Origin: Armigeres subalbatus
Taxonomy: Eukaryota; Arthropoda; Insecta; Diptera; Culicidae
Assembly (NCBI RefSeq): GCF_024139115.2
Contig: NC_085141.1
Span: 408,667,612 to 408,731,611, forward strand
Reading direction: 5' to 3'
DNA length: 64,000 bases
Under the pieces are notes generated by a model, which saw only the letters and a program-made list of their open reading frames with translations, was not told the DNA's origin and made no database searches. Positions 32,036 through 43,004 of the stretch are shown one piece after another; the stretch's first letter is position 1; each line of letters opens with the position of its first letter. The position numbers and the translations under genes were made by a program.

Positions 32036-35000
32036 TCAATAATATTTAAATTCACTTGAAAAATTATTTCGTCGCGTCCTTTTCGAACGCCGTGGCAGGC
32101 CATCGAGCGCCAAATTCATGTCGCATTTTCTCTTTCGATTCGGCTTCACCGACGACTCCGACCTCTGCAATTCGCACTCCGAGAATCCCCGGAATGGCTC
32201 ATGGCTATGCTCCTCGTCCTCAATCGTCTCTCGTGGTGGTGATGGATCGCGATTATCGACATTCTGATCGACACGCACCACCATCGTTCGACGTCTCCGT
32301 ACGTCCGTAGCTTTAACTATCTTTACTTGGCTGCGATGCGCTGTTGTTGTTATTCCGCTTCCAATCGTAATCTGCAATATATTTTTACACAGTCGTCTTA
32401 GAAAATGCGCTTTAATCCATTTAGCCTGATGATGCGGGTTACTGTTTTTGTACCATAAGGTATCGCCCGCCATCAGACTAACTTCTTTATTGAGGTTACC
32501 GTCAGATCTAGTATTTATGATATCATCACTGCGATTGTTGTTATTTTTATGTTTCTTTGGATTAATCAAATCGATTAACAATTTTGGAGTATAACTTAAA
32601 ACTTTCTCGGAAGGAAAATAACCATCCATCGTCATATTATTTCTAAAATTTATTAAGAAAAGACTTATAAGATCCTCCAGTTCTACGTTCAAATATTCCG
32701 GGTCAAGTAGAAACTTTTTTAATACATCTTTAACAGTCCGAACTAGTCTCTCCGCCTGGCCATTACTAGCAGGATTATATGGAGGACTGTTTAGGACCTG
32801 TATTCCTTGCCTCTTAAGAAAATTTTTAAAATCATGAGAATTAAATGGAGGACCATTATCTGACACTAGAGTGTCTGGAAACCCAAATCTAGCAAAATAT
32901 GCTAACAATACTTTCACTACTTGTTTACATGTCGTTCCATTTTTCATCCACTCAACTTCCACCCATTTTGAAAAGCTATCAACGATCAAAAAGAAAACGT
33001 GATGCTTAAAGTAGAAAAAATCTATGTGTACTCTACCAAAGGGTCTTGTGGAAGGAATCCATTTTGTGTCTATCTTCTGCTTTGGATGCACTGCCATACC
33101 AGCACAAGCATCGCATGCACTAACAAACTTTTCTATATCAGCATTAATTCCGTACCAGTACACCGAGCGTCTTGCCAGCTGTTTCATTTTTACGACTCCA
33201 CCATGGTTGGCATGCAACAATTTCAAGATTTCATTTTGTAATTGTTGTGGTATTATCACTCTATCCTGGTATAGTAAACAATCGTCTACCACTTCCAATT
33301 CATGCTGATTGGCAAAAATATTCATAAATTGTTTTTCAGTTCGTTTGGGCCAACCATGTAGCAAGAAACTCATAATTTTTTGTAGGAATCCATCAGTTTT
33401 TGTATGCTTGGCAATAATAGTAAAATCAACTGGGCAAACTTTGCTAAAATTAATGCTTTTGATGCAATCTAAATCAAGCTCTTTTGGGACCGACTGCTCC
33501 AATGGGAATCGCGAACAAAAATCAGCATTACCCATTTTTGCAGACGGCCTGTACTGGATATCGAAATCATATATCGACAACTCAAGTATATATCGCTGAA
33601 GCCTTGTCACAAGTATCGCATTTTTACCTTCTTTTCCGAATATTCCAACTAGTGGTTTATGGTCGGTAAATACCGTAAACTTTTGTCCATACAGATACTT
33701 ATGAAACTTTTTAATTGTGCATACTAGTGCCAGCGCTTCTAAATGAAGAATCGGATATTTCTTCTGAGCAGAATTTAGTGAAAAAGACGTGAAACAAATG
33801 GGTTTCTCTACTCCGTTCAAAGAATGCGCAATAACTCCGCCAAGACCATAGCCAGATGCATCAGAGACTACAACAATTGGTCTTCTGGGATCATAAAATT
33901 CAAGAAAATCAGTTTCAAGAAGTAAGTTCTTTGAGTTTTTAAAAGCCTTGTCGCAATCTTCATTCCACGCAAATTTAACCTCCTTCTTCAACAAGTTATA
34001 CAAGCAATATAACTTGGAAGACAAACCGGGAATGAATTTGTTATAATAGTTGACTAAACCCAGAAATGACTTCAACTCGGTCACATTTTTAGGCGTTTTA
34101 GCATTTTTTATTGTGTCTATTTTACTAGCACATGGCGACAAACCTTTTTCGCTAATAATATGTCCCAAGTATTCCAAGCTGTTTACAAAAAATTTGCATT
34201 TGTCCCAATTAACCTTTATATTGACTTTGGACAATCTATCCAAAACAACAAAAAGCTTCCGTTTGCAGTCTTCCATATCAACTCCAGCTATGAGAACATC
34301 ATCCAAGTAGACGTAAATTTTCTCAATTCCCTGCAACACCTGTTCCATTATCTGTTGGAAAATAGCTGCACTAGAGGAAGCCCCCTGTGGCAGCCTATTG
34401 TAAGTAAAAAGACCTTTTATAGTGTTAATTACCATGAATTTCCTTGAACGCTTTGTCAATGACAACTGAGTGTATGCCCCCTCTAAATCTAGAGCACAGA
34501 AAACAGTACAGCCTGCCAAACCAGCAAAAAGATCTTGAGCAACAGGTAATGGGTAAGTATTAGGAATAATGAGTTTGTTTATTGACACTTTACAGTCAAT
34601 TACTAAACGAATATCGTCATTCTTTTTCCTAACAACAATAACAGGAGATGCCCATTCACTTGTTTGAATCGGAGTTATAACATTCTGCTTTTCTAACCTA
34701 TCTAGGTATTCTAAAACTTTATCCCTCAATCTGTAGGGAACGTCATATGCTTTCCTAAAAATAGGTGTGTCAGTTTTTAAAACCAATTCGGCTTCATAAC
34801 CTTTAATGGGAGTCGAAAAATCTTTAATGAAAACATCAGAAAATTTTGTCCTGACATAATTCATCAAGTCGTTGCTTTTATAATCAATTAATTTGTTTAT
34901 AGTTACTTGTTTATCAAAATAATTTCGCCAGTCGGGAAAGAAAACATCCAACCAACTTCTCCCTAGTAAAGGTACAAAATCATTATCACAGTTTAAAACC

Positions 35001-36283
35001 AAAAGTTTCAATTTTGCTTGTTTATTCCGAAATTTAACCGAAACAACAACCTCTCCAGCAATTTTCAATCTAGAACCGTTTACCACTATGAGATTTTGTG
35101 AACTCTTTTGTAAAGGAACATTAAATTTAGCAGAAAATAATTGTTTTCCAATCACAGAGACAGAAGAACCACTGTCAACCTCCATTTGCAATATTCTCCC
35201 CTCAATAATAAGTTCTAGTAAACATGGACGACTTATTTTGTTAATTGCTGAAACATGCATACACTGTAAATCACCTTGATTAGAATCATCGCTATCATCA
35301 TCCCAAGTAATCCTCATATTGGATAAATTATTTTCCAGACTTGGGCCGGGTTTATCCAGGTTGATGTTGTTGATCGGATCCCTTTTGAAATTCTTCAGCT
35401 TCAGGCACTTCCTTTTTACATGGCCCGGCACTCCGCAATAGTCACACACCCTCCGGTCGATAACGAAACGCCTATCGTTCTTCTGTTCGGCTGGGCGAAC
35501 CGGAGCATCCTGGTATCTGCGTTGCTGATGCTGCTGAAACCGCACTTGCTGTGACTGTGGAGGATAGCTGGCCCTATTGTTTTGCCTATTGTATGGCTTT
35601 GTGTTGCGCTCGTCATCTACTGAAGAATTTCTAAAGCCCAATCGGCTTTTCACTGGACCACGACCTTGAGCCAAATCTGCCATTCGTTGCAAAATGTTTC
35701 CGCGTCCTCCAACCAATTTTTTTATGGAAGCAATTTGAATACCAGTTTCATCAATTGATAACGCTTTAGCATGTGAAGCTGCCAACTCCCAGGTGGTAAT
35801 CAATTTCTCAGCTTGGGTTAGGTTAAATTTTTCCCCATCTTCAGCTAAAAGCTTCTGCCTTAAAGCGTCATCAGACAGACCAATGAGAACACGATCAAGA
35901 ATTCTACCCTCTTTATCATCCTTAAACTCACAGTACTCTGCCTGCAGTTTTAAGGAAAACAAAAAATCACTTGCTGTTTCCCCCGGTTGTTGCACCCGAG
36001 AACCAAATTTAAATCGTTGGATTAATGCTGTATCTGATTTGTCCAGCTTTTGTTTAAGTTTTTGCACTATTTCCTCAAGTGGCGCTGCATCCAGTAGCTG
36101 TTCGCTCAGATACAAATTTTGAACCACTTCGAAGAGATAATCGCCCCCCAGGAGAAACATTTGATCTTTTCTGTCATTATCCGCCACCTTATTGATGCGA
36201 AAATGGTAACCAAGGCGCTTATACCAGGACGCAAACGATTGTCCTTTGCGATAGGGGTCAATATTCGGTGCAACGTAAGCCAT
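32036..36283 (-). CDS. Gag-Pol polyprotein, Ty3/gypsy (intact)
   Basis: A single frame of 1415 codons from the ATG at 36283. The context is good (gaaaATGG), and the frame upstream opens only with a non-ATG codon, so I start here. Residues are counted from this Met. Gag-like region 10-185; CCHC knuckle C280-DYCGVPGHVKRK-C293; aspartic protease with DSGS at 370-373; reverse transcriptase with ALDLEGAY near 598 and the active-site YLDD at 659-662; RNase H with DASG near 808 and TDHKP near 873; integrase zinc finger (HANH near 1024, CDAC near 1057); integrase core D1088, D1142, E1178 with 35 residues between the last two. Gag and Pol share one frame with no shift. No stop or missing catalytic residue was seen. 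The domain order (RT-RH before IN) excludes Ty1/copia. Assignment to the mag-like branch is only a guess. Confidence 0.95.
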   Translation of the reverse strand: MAYVAPNIDPYRKGQSFASWYKRLGYHFRINKVADNDRKDQMFLLGGDYLFEVVQNLYLSEQLLDAAPLEEIVQKLKQKLDKSDTALIQRFKFGSRVQQPGETASDFLFSLKLQAEYCEFKDDKEGRILDRVLIGLSDDALRQKLLAEDGEKFNLTQAEKLITTWELAASHAKALSIDETGIQIASIKKLVGGRGNILQRMADLAQGRGPVKSRLGFRNSSVDDERNTKPYNRQNNRASYPPQSQQVRFQQHQQRRYQDAPVRPAEQKNDRRFVIDRRVCDYCGVPGHVKRKCLKLKNFKRDPINNINLDKPGPSLENNLSNMRITWDDDSDDSNQGDLQCMHVSAINKISRPCLLELIIEGRILQMEVDSGSSVSVIGKQLFSAKFNVPLQKSSQNLIVVNGSRLKIAGEVVVSVKFRNKQAKLKLLVLNCDNDFVPLLGRSWLDVFFPDWRNYFDKQVTINKLIDYKSNDLMNYVRTKFSDVFIKDFSTPIKGYEAELVLKTDTPIFRKAYDVPYRLRDKVLEYLDRLEKQNVITPIQTSEWASPVIVVRKKNDDIRLVIDCKVSINKLIIPNTYPLPVAQDLFAGLAGCTVFCALDLEGAYTQLSLTKRSRKFMVINTIKGLFTYNRLPQGASSSAAIFQQIMEQVLQGIEKIYVYLDDVLIAGVDMEDCKRKLFVVLDRLSKVNIKVNWDKCKFFVNSLEYLGHIISEKGLSPCASKIDTIKNAKTPKNVTELKSFLGLVNYYNKFIPGLSSKLYCLYNLLKKEVKFAWNEDCDKAFKNSKNLLLETDFLEFYDPRRPIVVVSDASGYGLGGVIAHSLNGVEKPICFTSFSLNSAQKKYPILHLEALALVCTIKKFHKYLYGQKFTVFTDHKPLVGIFGKEGKNAILVTRLQRYILELSIYDFDIQYRPSAKMGNADFCSRFPLEQSVPKELDLDCIKSINFSKVCPVDFTIIAKHTKTDGFLQKIMSFLLHGWPKRTEKQFMNIFANQHELEVVDDCLLYQDRVIIPQQLQNEILKLLHANHGGVVKMKQLARRSVYWYGINADIEKFVSACDACAGMAVHPKQKIDTKWIPSTRPFGRVHIDFFYFKHHVFFLIVDSFSKWVEVEWMKNGTTCKQVVKVLLAYFARFGFPDTLVSDNGPPFNSHDFKNFLKRQGIQVLNSPPYNPASNGQAERLVRTVKDVLKKFLLDPEYLNVELEDLISLFLINFRNNMTMDGYFPSEKVLSYTPKLLIDLINPKKHKNNNNRSDDIINTRSDGNLNKEVSLMAGDTLWYKNSNPHHQAKWIKAHFLRRLCKNILQITIGSGITTTAHRSQVKIVKATDVRRRRTMVVRVDQNVDNRDPSPPRETIEDEEHSHEPFRGFSECELQRSESSVKPNRKRKCDMNLALDGLPRRSKRTRRNNFSSEFKYY

Positions 36284-36807
36284 TTTCAAATCCCACAAAC
36301 TGATAAAACACCACCAGCAATAAACAAAATACACCGCTAATTCCAAATAGAAAAAATACTGTTGCGTTCACTTTTGTATCACTTCCACACAAATAACACC
36401 GGCTAAATAAAACAAAAGAAAAAAATAAAAATCACATTTAAAATATGCAAAAAAGATTTTTCCAAAAACTTTTGTTTTCCGTGTAAATTTTTCTTTGTTA
36501 TTTGATGAAATAAATGTAATATCACTGCCACAAAATGGCGTTTTTTTGGGCACAAATGTGCTTGCATATGCTTCTCCAAGCTTTTTTCTTACCAATACCG
36601 CTTCTCCGGGCAGTCCCGTCGGAAAAAAAATCCCGTTGTCAGCACCGGCCTCCCGTTGCTACTGCAGCAAATTCGCGCCTCCGCCCGAGGCAATTTGTTT
36701 CCTACGCTGTTTGGCTGCAACAGAGTAACGCACCTCCGCCCGAGGCAAGTATTTTCGGCAATTTTCCACCGGAAAAAACACTTCACACGCGAATTTTTAC
36801 TTCGTTT

Positions 36808-36820
36808 TCCTCGTCGCCAA
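36808..36820 (-). promoter_or_regulatory. Primer-binding site (putative)
   Basis: On the minus strand the 5' LTR end TTTCA is followed by at and then TGGCGACGAGG. It resembles the site beside the LARD-like LTR at 7202. The priming tRNA is not determined. Confidence 0.6.
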
Positions 36821-36993
36821 TTGAAATGACCGGAACAGCAGCTGAGGTGGAAATAGTACCGCGGAAGACTTATGAAAACCGGAGAAGAATTGAACTGGTT
36901 CGCACTGGTAAAAGGGTTTCGGAGTTTGCTGGCAAAAACGTCTAACACGTACGGTGGTTGGAGATGAAAGAGGCCGACAGTCGCCGGCTCATT

Positions 36994-36999
36994 TTATTC
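36994..36999 (-). terminator. Polyadenylation signal in the LTR
   Basis: AATAAA on the minus strand, about 40 bases downstream of the TATA-like element. The same signal in the 3' LTR (31414-31419) would serve transcript 3'-end formation. Confidence 0.5.
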
Positions 37000-37035
37000 T
37001 AGCGGTCTCGGTTTCATACCGCTAGCTATAAAACA

Positions 37036-37046
37036 TTTTATAGTAT
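37036..37046 (-). promoter_or_regulatory. TATA-like element in the 5' LTR
   Basis: ACTATAAAATG on the minus strand, in the first 50 bases of the LTR. In the 3' LTR the MITE lies just downstream of the equivalent site. Confidence 0.45.
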
Positions 37047-37090
37047 AGTACACGGAAATAGTTTAGAAATGTTAAGGTACATATTACTCC

Positions 37091-37539
37091 GATATATGTG
37101 TAATTAGTCCTACAAAGGGTTTCAAAACGCCATCAACCGAGCTAGCGATTTATGGATTTCAAGGTGTTAATTATAATTACGGAAATAAAATTGAAAATGA
37201 GTTATGAATAGTATTAATAGAATGATTAAAGATAAACGCATTTGAAAAACGCTCATTCCTATGAACACTGAAGTTACTCCGCCTCTCTTTTATGAAATAT
37301 TTCAGTTTCAAAAAAGCGTGACTTGAGACAATTTTCAATCTGTATTTGTCGATGACATTTGACTTAAATAGCTACGAATTCACATACATTTTTTAATATT
37401 CATGTAAAAAAACATGACAGCAGAATTGAACTGCTATCGACTACGCGGCTTTTTCTACTCAGATCTCTCTTTGAACGTGCTCGGAAAGTAACTTAGTTCG
37501 TAATACCTAATATTCTAGCTAAAATTTTTATGGCCGATT
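37091..37539. other. No recognisable gene
   Basis: AT-rich flank of the retrotransposon; nothing identified. Confidence 0.35.
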
Positions 37540-38517
37540 TAATACAAAACAATGGGCAGAAACTTAATGAATAATGAAACAGGATTCGCCGTCCTATACA
37601 ACTTGTTGTGAGTAAACAAGTTAAGACCAAGTGTCCCAAAACTAAGTGAATTTTTTAAATGCATTTTACGAATAAAAAATTAGTTCTTGAGCTTTTTATA
37701 AAAAAGTTTATTTAATAAAATGTATTGGCTAAAACTTTCGAGCCCAGAGCCCGATCAACCCAATTTTCAATGCGAAACAATCGGGCAGGATTCCCCGCCG
37801 AACACAATTTGTTGCGAGCAAATCGGTTGATGAAAACTGATTGAAAAGTTGGCCTGACTTTCCACGCCTTTTTTGCTTAAAAATGTATTTTGATCATAGT
37901 TTCTGATCCCGTCTGCCCAGTTCTCAATAGAAAGCAATGGGATGGGATTCCCTGTCGAACGCTACTTTTACGAAACAATCGGTAAAGGATAAGTGCCAAA
38001 AGAGTGAGCTAGATTTTTTCACTCGTCTTCGTCAAAAGAAAAAGTATTTTGACCATAACTTCTGAGCCCATAGTCCGAACCGGCCAATTATCAATAGGAA
38101 ACAATGGAACAGGATTTTGCGTCGACTGCAACTTGTTGCGAGCAAATCGGTTAAGGGTAAGTACCTGAAAAATGGGCTAGACTTTTCCACTCGTTGTGTC
38201 TAAAAAAAGTATTTTGACCATAATTTCTGAGCCCATAATCCGATCCGGCCAATTTTCAATAGGAAACAATGGGACAGGATTCTGCGTCGAATGCAACTTG
38301 TTGTGAGTAAATTAGTTAAGGTTAAGGATAAGTGCCTGAAAAGTGAGGTAGACTTTTAGCGCACATACACACACACATACACACACACACAGACATCACC
38401 TCGATTCATCGAGCTGAGTCGATCGGTACATAACACTATGGGTCTCCGAGCCTCCTATAAAAAGTTTGTTTTTGGAGCGAACATATAGCTTTTGTATACG
38501 AGAAAGGCAAAAAGCCG
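37540..38517 (+). repeat. Dispersed repeat with ~162-bp internal tandem units
   Basis: About five units, each with a gagcccata/gccc motif, ccaattttcaataggaaaca, gcaacttgttgcgagcaaat and aagtgcctgaaaagt. Unit starts near 37740, 37904, 38068 and 38227 give steps of 164, 164 and 159. It ends with an AC microsatellite (38358-38392), gagctgagtcgatcggtaca and tacgagaaaggc, as in the single-unit copy at 13200-13731. The internal module has therefore multiplied inside this copy. Confidence 0.8.
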
Positions 38518-38534
38518 AAAGTATTATGTACAAC

Positions 38535-39240
38535 AGTGGTCCCCAGCATGCTTAGTATCAAGGGCCGCACAGCTATTTTTAGCTGTTGAAGCGGGCCGCA
38601 GTACTATTGCAACATTTGTTTTTAGTTCATATTGCATATTACAGTACATTTTATAGCTGAACAAAATATATTATTCCTGTAAATCTTTTACAAACAAAAT
38701 ATGTACTTATAAGGTCATTTCATTCTACAGGTTTTATCGCCGCTGCTCACTTTTAGTGAAGTAGAACCGTTTTTGCAGTAACGGACATGACACGAGGAAT
38801 TGATTATTCGCTATACCAGTTGGCAGAAAATATTCTAAACTGTTTTTCCAATTGATCATATGTCGACCGATTCTATAATTTCGATCTTATTTTTATGCTC
38901 AAGGTTATAACTATAACACAGATAACAGATATTGAGGCTGGCATCCGAAACGTGTGTAAACATCGGCAACCGTTAGTTCAAATGTATTTTAAATTAGGAT
39001 CGCGTTTAGCAATCGATTGGAGATGGCGCAAGGATCATTGTTATTGAAAACGCAGCCCGAATGCGGCTGTCAAATCCATTGACTGCGTTCGACGGTTGTT
39101 AATCAGCTGCGTCCGTATGTACTGCCGCAATCAGTTGAGTAGATGGCAGTAGTGGGCCAACGTATATCAATTTAAAAGTTTACACAGGATTTTCAATAAA
39201 ATTTGTTCTAGCTTAAATATCTGTTATCTGTGACTATAAC
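38535..39240 (+). repeat. hAT-like end (CAGTGGTCCCC), partner not found
   Basis: cagtggtccccagcatgc followed by gggccgcacagc and gcgggccgcagtac resembles the 5' end of hAT-type elements. No inverted partner was located before 39260, so the element is truncated or the match is fortuitous. Confidence 0.35.
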
Positions 39241-39259
39241 TTGTTGTAGCAAATATCCA

Positions 39260-39660
39260 AAGAAGTATCCACTCAGGATGCTGAGTAGAATTCGTTTGGA
39301 TTCTATTCAAAATCTGTCTGGAATTCTAAACAGACCTGTTCGGGATTTTAAACAAAATTCTTTTGGAATTTTAAAGAGAATTAGTTCACGATTCTGAACA
39401 GAATCTAGGTTAGAATCCGAAGCAGAATCCTTCCGAAATACGTTTAGAATTCTAGATAGAGTCCGTTTAGAATTCTGAGCAGAATCTGTTTGAGATTCTG
39501 AACATAATCCGTTCGGAACCCAATCCATAAGGGATTTTGCACAGACTCCTTTTGAAGTTTCTGTATAGAATCCATTTGCAAATCTGAAAAAGAATTCGAA
39601 TGATATTTTGAACATAATCCAGTTGGATCTCTAAACAGAATGCATTCATGATAATAAACA
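39260..39660. repeat. Degenerate ~30-bp tandem repeat (gattctgaacagaatcc type)
   Basis: Repeated gattctgaacagaatc, gttcggaattctaaac and similar words in a loose array. Each half-unit is partly palindromic (gattc/gaatc). The minus-strand open frames here follow the repeat. Confidence 0.75.
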
Positions 39661-40020
39661 AACTATATTCGAGATTCCAAGCACTGAAAAATTCTTGAAT
39701 ATGTTTAATATTTTTCGTAAAGTACATTGACAGGCAACGTATTTTTTGTAGGTAATAATCTAGCAATATTTCAGTTAGATTTCGCGAAAACTTGTTTTGG
39801 AAAATAAAAACGGAGCAGTGTATACATTAGTTTACCTGTATACCTGTAGTTTAACTTTTTGCTGCTTTAAATCTGCGATTAAACACAAATTTGCTATAAT
39901 CATAACCCTGAGCCATAATATCATGCTCATAATGATGTGTTGGCTGACCAGATCATTTCGGTGAAAAAAACGGGACAAACGCACTTGCAAAACATGTCAA
40001 AAAACATTGTGACAAAAATC

Positions 40021-40733
40021 GGTGTCAGGCCATTAGGCCAAAGGTCATTTGGCCGAAGGGCGTTAGGCCTTCTCTCTTCTTTGCTTCTTTTTTTTTTCTT
40101 CTTCCTTCTTTCTACTTCTTTTTTCTCCCTTTTTCTACTATTTTCTTTTTCCTTCTTCCTTCTTCTTTCTACCTCCTTCTTTCTTCCTTCTTCTTTCTTC
40201 CTTCTTCCTACTTCTTTCTTCTTCTTTTCTATTTTATTTTCCTTTTTCCTTCTTCCTGCTTGCTTGTAGCTTTTTCCTTCTTTTTTGTATCCCTTTTCCT
40301 TATTCCTTCTTCCTTCCACCTTCTTCCTGTTCGTCCTTCTTTCTTTCTTTCTCTTTTTCCCTTTTCCTTAAGCCTTCCTCCCTTTTCCTTTTACTCCTTT
40401 CTTCTTTCTTATCTCTTTTTCCTATTTCCTTCTTCCTTCTTCAGTCTATTTTCTTCCTTCTTTCTTCTCCTTTTTATCTACTTCCTTCTTCTTTTCTTCT
40501 TCTTCTTTCTTTCTTCTTCCTTCTCCCTTCTCTCTTCTTCCTTCTTCTTTCTTCCTTCTTCCTTCTTCCTTCTTTCTCCTTCCTTCTTCCTTCTTTATTC
40601 TTTCTTCTTTCTTTTTTCTTCTTCCTTTTTCGTTCTCCTTCTTCGTTCCTCCTTCTTGCTTCTTGCTTCTTCCTTCTTTTTTCTTCCTTCTGGCCATTCA
40701 GCCAAATGATCTTCGGCCTAATGACCCAGCATC
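40021..40733. repeat. Inverted-repeat element filled by a pyrimidine tract
   Basis: Left tgtcaggccattaggccaaa then ggtcatttggccgaa; the right is its imperfect inverse (cttcggcctaatgacccagc). Arms are about 35 bp. Between them, 40068-40691 is 624 bp of almost pure C/T on the plus strand (cttcttcctt-like). The long frames of Phe/Leu/Ser (plus) or Lys/Glu/Arg (minus) are artefacts. The tract could form triplex (H-DNA). Confidence 0.75.
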
Positions 40734-41131
40734 AAAAAAATCAAGCGCTGTGGAAATTTCAAAATTTATGGGCCTAATGATTAAGAGTGAATCATTCATC
40801 ACCATAACCTTCTATTGTAATAAGTTAGTCATGGAAAAATACTAAACCACAAATATTTCGATCTTCAAAGAGGCGCGGACAAAAGCAAAAAGAAACAAAA
40901 AATTACGCATTTTTCAAAATATTTTAAAAAGTTGTGGAATTTTATCCACTCTTAAATATGCATTGAGGATTTTATTACTGATAAATATCAATTAGAAACA
41001 ATTGAAAATAACAAAAAAATAGTCGAAGTACCCTTAAAGCCGATCTTGGCATAAGAGAAAAAATGTCAAAAGACAAAGACGAAAAAAAGAGTATGAGGGT
41101 GGGATTATTGATGCTATTTTTTTTTCATTAA
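40734..41131. other. No recognisable gene
   Basis: AT-rich; nothing supported. Confidence 0.35.
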
Positions 41132-41216
41132 TATACTGCCGTGAATCGCAAGTCAATCCCATCTGCATATGGCATTCATATACAGATGGGACTGATTAGC
41201 GATTCACGGCAGTATA
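41132..41216. repeat. Miniature foldback element, copy 2
   Basis: 85 bp, starts tatactgccgtgaatcgcaa and ends gcgattcacggcagtata. Same family as 4791-4876, with diverged central arms (cccatctg/cagatggg). The two copies differ by compensated changes on opposite arms (ctaa/ttag at 4801 and 4862 against tgaa/ttca here). Confidence 0.75.
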
Positions 41217-42181
41217 AGTATTCACAGCAGCGGATAAGAATATCAAGAATCTCAACAGGAAAAAAACATTGATAAAATGTTATTTGAGTTTTTTCCATGA
41301 ATATGGTTGTCGCATGTGGATAAATATCAAATCTAATCAATTCACAGTCAATTTTGATCGAAATTGATTTAAATGCCGCTAAAAGTAGCCTCACATCTCA
41401 GGAATCTTGTCTATTAATTTTGTTCCCATTTACTTCCAAAAAGGTAGGGCTTATGCTATTTCGTCGCGAAAAGTAAAACAAATCCTGGCTAATTTTTGGC
41501 TGGTTTACAGCTCGGAATCTCAGTGGTTTCCGCCGGATTATATTTTAAATCGGGCCAAAATTCTAATTTTCTACAACGGGCGCCCACACATAAGGGAGCG
41601 AAATTTGCAGACAAGTTCCTGAAGTACATGTGAACCGAAATTTGAACAAATTTTCACTCGGTTTGAAACTGCCTTAAACTCGATTTGGTTCAGCTTTTTA
41701 ATGTCGTTATGGCTGAAACTCGAATTGTGGAATTGCAAAACATGTGAAAGATTTAGTTTGAAACATGTATTGGAGGGTAAACACTTCCTTCGGTCTAAGA
41801 TCTAATAGATATTGCTGTTATTCACATATAAAAAAGTGATGATATTCTGTTGTCGGAAAACTCATAAAGGCAATTATTACTTCTATTCAATAGCAAAATT
41901 CTTAATTTCACTTACTTTGACTGGGGAATAATGAGCCCTAGCATTTTTTTTTTGATGACATAACTTGTCAAATTCTGATATTCATAAACTGGCATAACTT
42001 ACATGATTCGAAAACAAAATCCACTGAGTGAGATCCTCTTCTCAAAATATGCACCATGCGTTTCCATAATTATTGAAATTGCAGCTTTACACATGAAATC
42101 AATATCGATCCTGATGTCGAAATGGCAAAAAAAAAAAAATCAAAATCGAATGATTCCATCCATGCGCTTCCATAACACTTA
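41217..42181. other. No recognisable gene
   Basis: Short frames of 71-72 codons only. Confidence 0.35.
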
Positions 42182-43002
42182 GGGTAAGACGGTATAATGC
42201 GCCCCACCTGGCCAAAACGCCCCCCTTTGATTTCTAGAAAACTATAACTAACTAAGGGTCAAATTCAGTTGGTACCTATAAATATTTGTAAAACCATCAT
42301 CCTATGTGAATATGTGAATATTTTTGTATTACATAATGAAAATATTTGCAAAATACAAAAAGTCACAGTTTTGATGTAACTTTTAATGTTTGTTTGCTGA
42401 ACATTCTGGAGCGACTCTGGCATACTGTCCGCAAAACTTGCACTGGAGCACTCAGTTGGGCAACAAAATTACTTTTCTCAGTGGTTAATACGATATAAAA
42501 TTGCTTCCATCTTCAAAAATGTAACGATTTTCGAAAACATGTTTCACTGGCCAAAACGCCCCAGTGTAGGCAGGACGATATGCCCTTACCAACTGGACAC
42601 AAGCGCAGCGAGCCTGCAGCAGTTGCTTCCAAATTGTATGGAAAATATTGAAATGTAATTCATACCTGCTTGAATGGACCTATGTTGGTTTTTTAATGTC
42701 AAGCGCTTAAGGATTTGTAGCCTTTTTATTATGGGATTGATAAAATACTAATCAAGGGCTATTAAATGACTTTGGTTGAGGTGGGGCGTATTGCCCAGGC
42801 ACTATTTAAAATTCATTTTTTCACGACTTTTCAAAAAAGCTTTATTACGTGTTTTCTGTAATATTTTTATATGGCTACTCACGGGCAATACATTTGCGAC
42901 TTTCTGGACTACCAAATAACACAAAGTTTGCATAAATTGCGTTGAAAAGTAAAAAGTTATCAAGGATTTGCCTTAGGGGGGGCATATTATACCGTCTTAC
43001 CC
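42182..43002. mobile_element. TA-flanked non-autonomous DNA element, 821 bp
   Basis: Left end GGGTAAGACGGTATAATGCG; the right end is the inverse (ATTATACCGTCTTACCC), TIR about 18 bp, flanked by TA (42180-42181, 43003-43004). The words ggccaaaacgcccc (42212 and 42550) and gggcgtattgccc repeat inside, so the subterminal region is partly duplicated. It has no coding frame. Confidence 0.8.
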
Positions 43003-43004
43003 TA

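Larger units (their letters stand above)
31242..37086 (-). mobile_element. Complete Ty3/gypsy LTR retrotransposon
   Basis: A full-length element on the minus strand. 5' LTR 36822-37086, primer-binding site next to it, one Gag-Pol frame at 32036-36283, polypurine tract at 31934-31950, and 3' LTR 31242-31933. CTCC (or ACTCC) flanks both ends (31238-31241, 37087-37090) as the target duplication. The LTRs are 265 bp each once the MITE in the 3' LTR is set aside, and differ at one base (31420 a against 37000 t). The open frame is uninterrupted. Together these indicate a recent insertion that could still have been active when it landed. Confidence 0.93.
36822..37086 (-). repeat. 5' LTR (intact, 265 bp)
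   Basis: Runs TAATATGTACC to GGTCATTTCA on the minus strand. Identical to the 3' LTR apart from one base and the MITE. It carries a TATA-like ACTATAAAATG and an AATAAA signal, so promoter and polyadenylation elements are both recognisable. Confidence 0.93.

Noticed and set aside
32056..36340. Plus-strand frames of 60-110 codons opposite Gag-Pol
   Set aside because: Shadows of the long minus-strand frame.
39927..40709. Lys/Glu/Arg-rich and Phe/Leu/Ser-rich frames
   Set aside because: Low-complexity pyrimidine tract; no non-repetitive coding part.
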